Shown here: piece by piece, positions 13,337-15,150 of the stretch
Numbering within the stretch: the stretch's first letter is position 1
Layout of the letters: each line of letters opens with the position of its first letter
Origin: Anaerolineae bacterium
GTDB lineage: Bacteria > Chloroflexota > Anaerolineae > B4-G1 > DUEL01
NCBI GenBank assembly: GCA_029932895.1
Contig: JAOZPF010000016.1
Coordinates: forward strand, 3,488-18,637
DNA length: 15,150 bases
Direction: 5' to 3'
The notes under the pieces: generated by a model
Seen by the model: only the letters and a program-made list of their open reading frames with translations
What the model was told of the DNA's origin: nothing
Database searches by the model: none
Made by a program: the position numbers and the translations under genes

Positions 13337-14764
13337 CTATTCGGCCTCCTCTGGCTCAATGTGGATCAGAAAGTGAGCGACATGGGGCAGTGTCTCGTGC
13401 AAACGTCCTTCCAACTCGGAGGCCAGGCGGTGAGCCTCTTTCACCGAGAGTTCCGCCACGCACAGGCAATGCAGGGTCACATACAGGTTGCCTTCCACTT
13501 GGCGCACGCGGATGTCGTGGCAACGGGTCAGCGCCGCCTGCACCTTTCTGGTCAACTCTGCCTGCTGGGGAGTGACGTCCGTGCCCGAAACGCTAGGCGG
13601 GGCCGGCGCGCCCTCGATGTGGGTCTCGACCTCGCTCACCCCGGCGATGCTGCTGGTCAGGCTCTCCTCAAAGTCGGTGGCGAGCCGATGGGCCTCCCGC
13701 AGGGAGAGGCTGGCCTCCACTTCCAGGTCGAGGTCGATGTGGTAGCCATCCTCCAGTAGGTGGGCGCGAACGTCGTGGACGTCCAGGCCGGACTGGGCGG
13801 CCAGGCGGCGTACCTTGCCCAGGATGTCTTCCTCCCCCATCGTTGCCGGTTCGACATGCACCATCACGTCGCACGGGGAGCAGATGACGGCTACTGCTTC
13901 CTCCACGCGCGTGGCGATCTCGTGGGCCAGGTCGGTGGGCAGTTGTGGGGCGACGCGAACGGTGGCCTCGACGAGCGTGAGCGGCCCCGACGTGCGCAGG
14001 CGCAGTCGGTTGCATTCCTGCACGTGATCTACCTGGCTGATGGCGGCACGGATGCGTTGGTCCAGTCCTTCGGGAGCCCGGTCCAGCAGGGCGTCCACCG
14101 TGCGCCGTCCCAGCCTGATACTGACCAGGACGACGATAGCGGCGACGCCGAGGGCGGCCGCGGCGTCACCGCGCACCAGCCAGAGCCTGTAGCGCGGCAG
14201 CAGGTCGGCCAGCCTGACCAGAACCAGCCCGCCGATGACCACAGCGCTGCTCCAGATATCGGTGGAAAAGTGGAGGGCGTCCGCCTCCAGGGCCTGGCTG
14301 TTGTACTCCCGCGCGGCCCGGTACAGGGCGCGCGAGCGGCCGACATCCACGATGATAGAGACCCCCATGACGACAAAGGCCCACGCGCTGGCCTCGACGT
14401 GGGCCCCGCCGAGCGCAAGCCGACGCACGGCCTCGACGACAATCCAGACGCACGTGGCTAGGAGAAGCAGGGTCTCCAGGAGGGCGGACAGGTTCTCTAT
14501 CTTGCCGTGGCCAAACTGGTGCTCGCTATCGGGGGGACGGCCGGAAACGCGCACGGCCAGAAAGGTCACCAGGGCAGCGACCAGGTCCAGGCTGGAGTGG
14601 GCAGCTTCGGAGAGGATGCCCAAGCTGTTGGTCAACAGGCCGACGGTCAGCTTGAACGCGGTCAGCAGGACCGCCGCCAGCACGGAGCCGAGAGCGACGG
14701 TCTGCTTCCCGCGTTCTGCCGCCTCTTGCCCTCGCTCGTGGACTGGGGGGCTGGTCACCGCCAA
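13337..14764 (-). CDS. Cation diffusion facilitator (CDF) metal exporter with triplicated C-terminal domain
   Basis: This is a proton-coupled divalent-metal exporter of the CDF family. Six membrane helices span about residues 22-220. The metal site is H56xxxD60 (HSSLD, helix 2) and H165xxxD169 (HFSTD, helix 5); a His-Asp/His-Asp site is the ZnT-like arrangement usually linked to zinc preference, whereas E. coli YiiP has Asp-Asp/His-Asp. CDF proteins usually end near 300 residues after one cytoplasmic dimerisation domain. This one has 475 and carries three related units (about 233-306, 312-384, 402-470), each with an AH[ER][IL]A helix start and a closing strand ending in HIE or HVE. The TTG at 14764 is used for numbering; GTG at 14758 is better spaced from the AGGA at about 14768-14771 and may be the true start. 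It lies 12 nt after efp. Confidence 0.9.
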   Translation of the reverse strand: MAVTSPPVHERGQEAAERGKQTVALGSVLAAVLLTAFKLTVGLLTNSLGILSEAAHSSLDLVAALVTFLAVRVSGRPPDSEHQFGHGKIENLSALLETLLLLATCVWIVVEAVRRLALGGAHVEASAWAFVVMGVSIIVDVGRSRALYRAAREYNSQALEADALHFSTDIWSSAVVIGGLVLVRLADLLPRYRLWLVRGDAAAALGVAAIVVLVSIRLGRRTVDALLDRAPEGLDQRIRAAISQVDHVQECNRLRLRTSGPLTLVEATVRVAPQLPTDLAHEIATRVEEAVAVICSPCDVMVHVEPATMGEEDILGKVRRLAAQSGLDVHDVRAHLLEDGYHIDLDLEVEASLSLREAHRLATDFEESLTSSIAGVSEVETHIEGAPAPPSVSGTDVTPQQAELTRKVQAALTRCHDIRVRQVEGNLYVTLHCLCVAELSVKEAHRLASELEGRLHETLPHVAHFLIHIEPEEAE

Positions 14765-14776
14765 TCGTCCTGCCAG

Positions 14777-15150
14777 CTAGACACGGGTGACGTACGCGCC
14801 GTTGCGGGTGTCCACCCGGATGACGTCACCCTCTTCCACAAAGAGAGGGACCTGGACCTGGAGGCCGGTCTCTGTGGTGACCCTTTTCATCGCGCCGGTT
14901 GCCGTGTCGCCAGCCACAGCCATCTCTGCTCCGGTGACCTCGAGGTCCACTGTGGTGGGCAGGATAATGTCCAACGGCTCTCCCTCGTAGACAGAGATAG
15001 CCAGGTTCATCTCTTCTTTCAGGTAGGGGATATACTCCTCGAGGAGGGCGACCGGCAGGGCCACCTGCTCGTAGGTCTCGGTGTCCATAAAATAGTACAG
15101 GTCACCATCGTTATAGAGATACTGGACCTCCTGCCGCTCGACGCGGATAT
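14777..15150 (-). CDS. efp: Elongation factor P, C-terminal part (truncated by window edge)
   Basis: EF-P binds between the P and E sites of the ribosome and relieves stalling at proline stretches. The visible 123 codons begin in the segment RVERQEVQYLYNDGDLYYFM and run through the middle and C-terminal OB domains. The family signature GDTATGAMKRVTTETGLQVQ and the ending PLFVEEGDVIRVDTRNGAYV are intact. The frame continues past the right edge, so the internal ATG at 15088 is not the start. The N-terminal KOW domain and the modified tip residue near position 32-34 are outside the window, so the modification type cannot be judged. It is the first visible gene of the leftward series efp, CDF exporter, Cys-rich protein and HAD. 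Confidence 0.96.
   Translation of the reverse strand, partial: IRVERQEVQYLYNDGDLYYFMDTETYEQVALPVALLEEYIPYLKEEMNLAISVYEGEPLDIILPTTVDLEVTGAEMAVAGDTATGAMKRVTTETGLQVQVPLFVEEGDVIRVDTRNGAYVTRV

Noticed and set aside
1..15150. CRISPR arrays, insertion sequences, tRNA or rRNA genes
   Set aside because: I saw no regularly spaced direct repeats, transposase motifs, terminal inverted repeats, or tRNA/rRNA-like segments on either strand.

Overview
The window is GC-rich, tightly packed bacterial chromosome. The gene set suggests a member of the Chloroflexota (Anaerolineae-like). It includes a kinase with five GAF domains, a DUF4332 helix-hairpin-helix protein beside an AmaP/scpB pair, a YfhO-type GT-C protein, an anchored beta-lactamase-fold protein, and frequent GTG/TTG starts. 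This placement is inferred from gene content; no rRNA or tRNA is present to confirm it.

Layout. From 1 to 194 there is a probable divergent promoter region. From 195 to 5270 (+) lies an overlapping three-gene glycosyltransferase operon: a cytoplasmic GT2 of the polyprenyl-phosphate sugar synthase type, a GT39/ArnT-like GT-C membrane enzyme and a YfhO-like GT-C membrane protein. Together they look like a machine that loads a sugar onto a lipid carrier and transfers it outside the membrane. From 5320 to 6892 (+) lies a second operon with its own strong promoter: an AmaP-like membrane protein, the segregation protein ScpB and a DUF4332 protein. The rightward genes end at about 6892, facing a leftward gene across a 118-nt gap that holds a hairpin.

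From 7011 to 15150 everything is on the minus strand. In transcription order it starts at the right edge with efp (elongation factor P, truncated by the window). Then come a CDF metal exporter with three C-terminal dimerisation-like repeats, a 112-aa protein with eight cysteines and a HAD hydrolase. These four are spaced at 12, 2 and -4 nt and so probably form one operon. A separate promoter then serves the large kinase (degenerate receiver, five GAF domains, HisKA/HATPase). Another promoter serves a membrane-anchored serine hydrolase of the beta-lactamase/transpeptidase fold.

Five promoter candidates were found by eye, all with 17-nt spacers. I see no mobile element, CRISPR array, tRNA or rRNA. 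The least described items are the eight-cysteine protein, the triplicated CDF tail and the pairing of one GT2 with two GT-C proteins. No clearly new defence or mobile system is visible.
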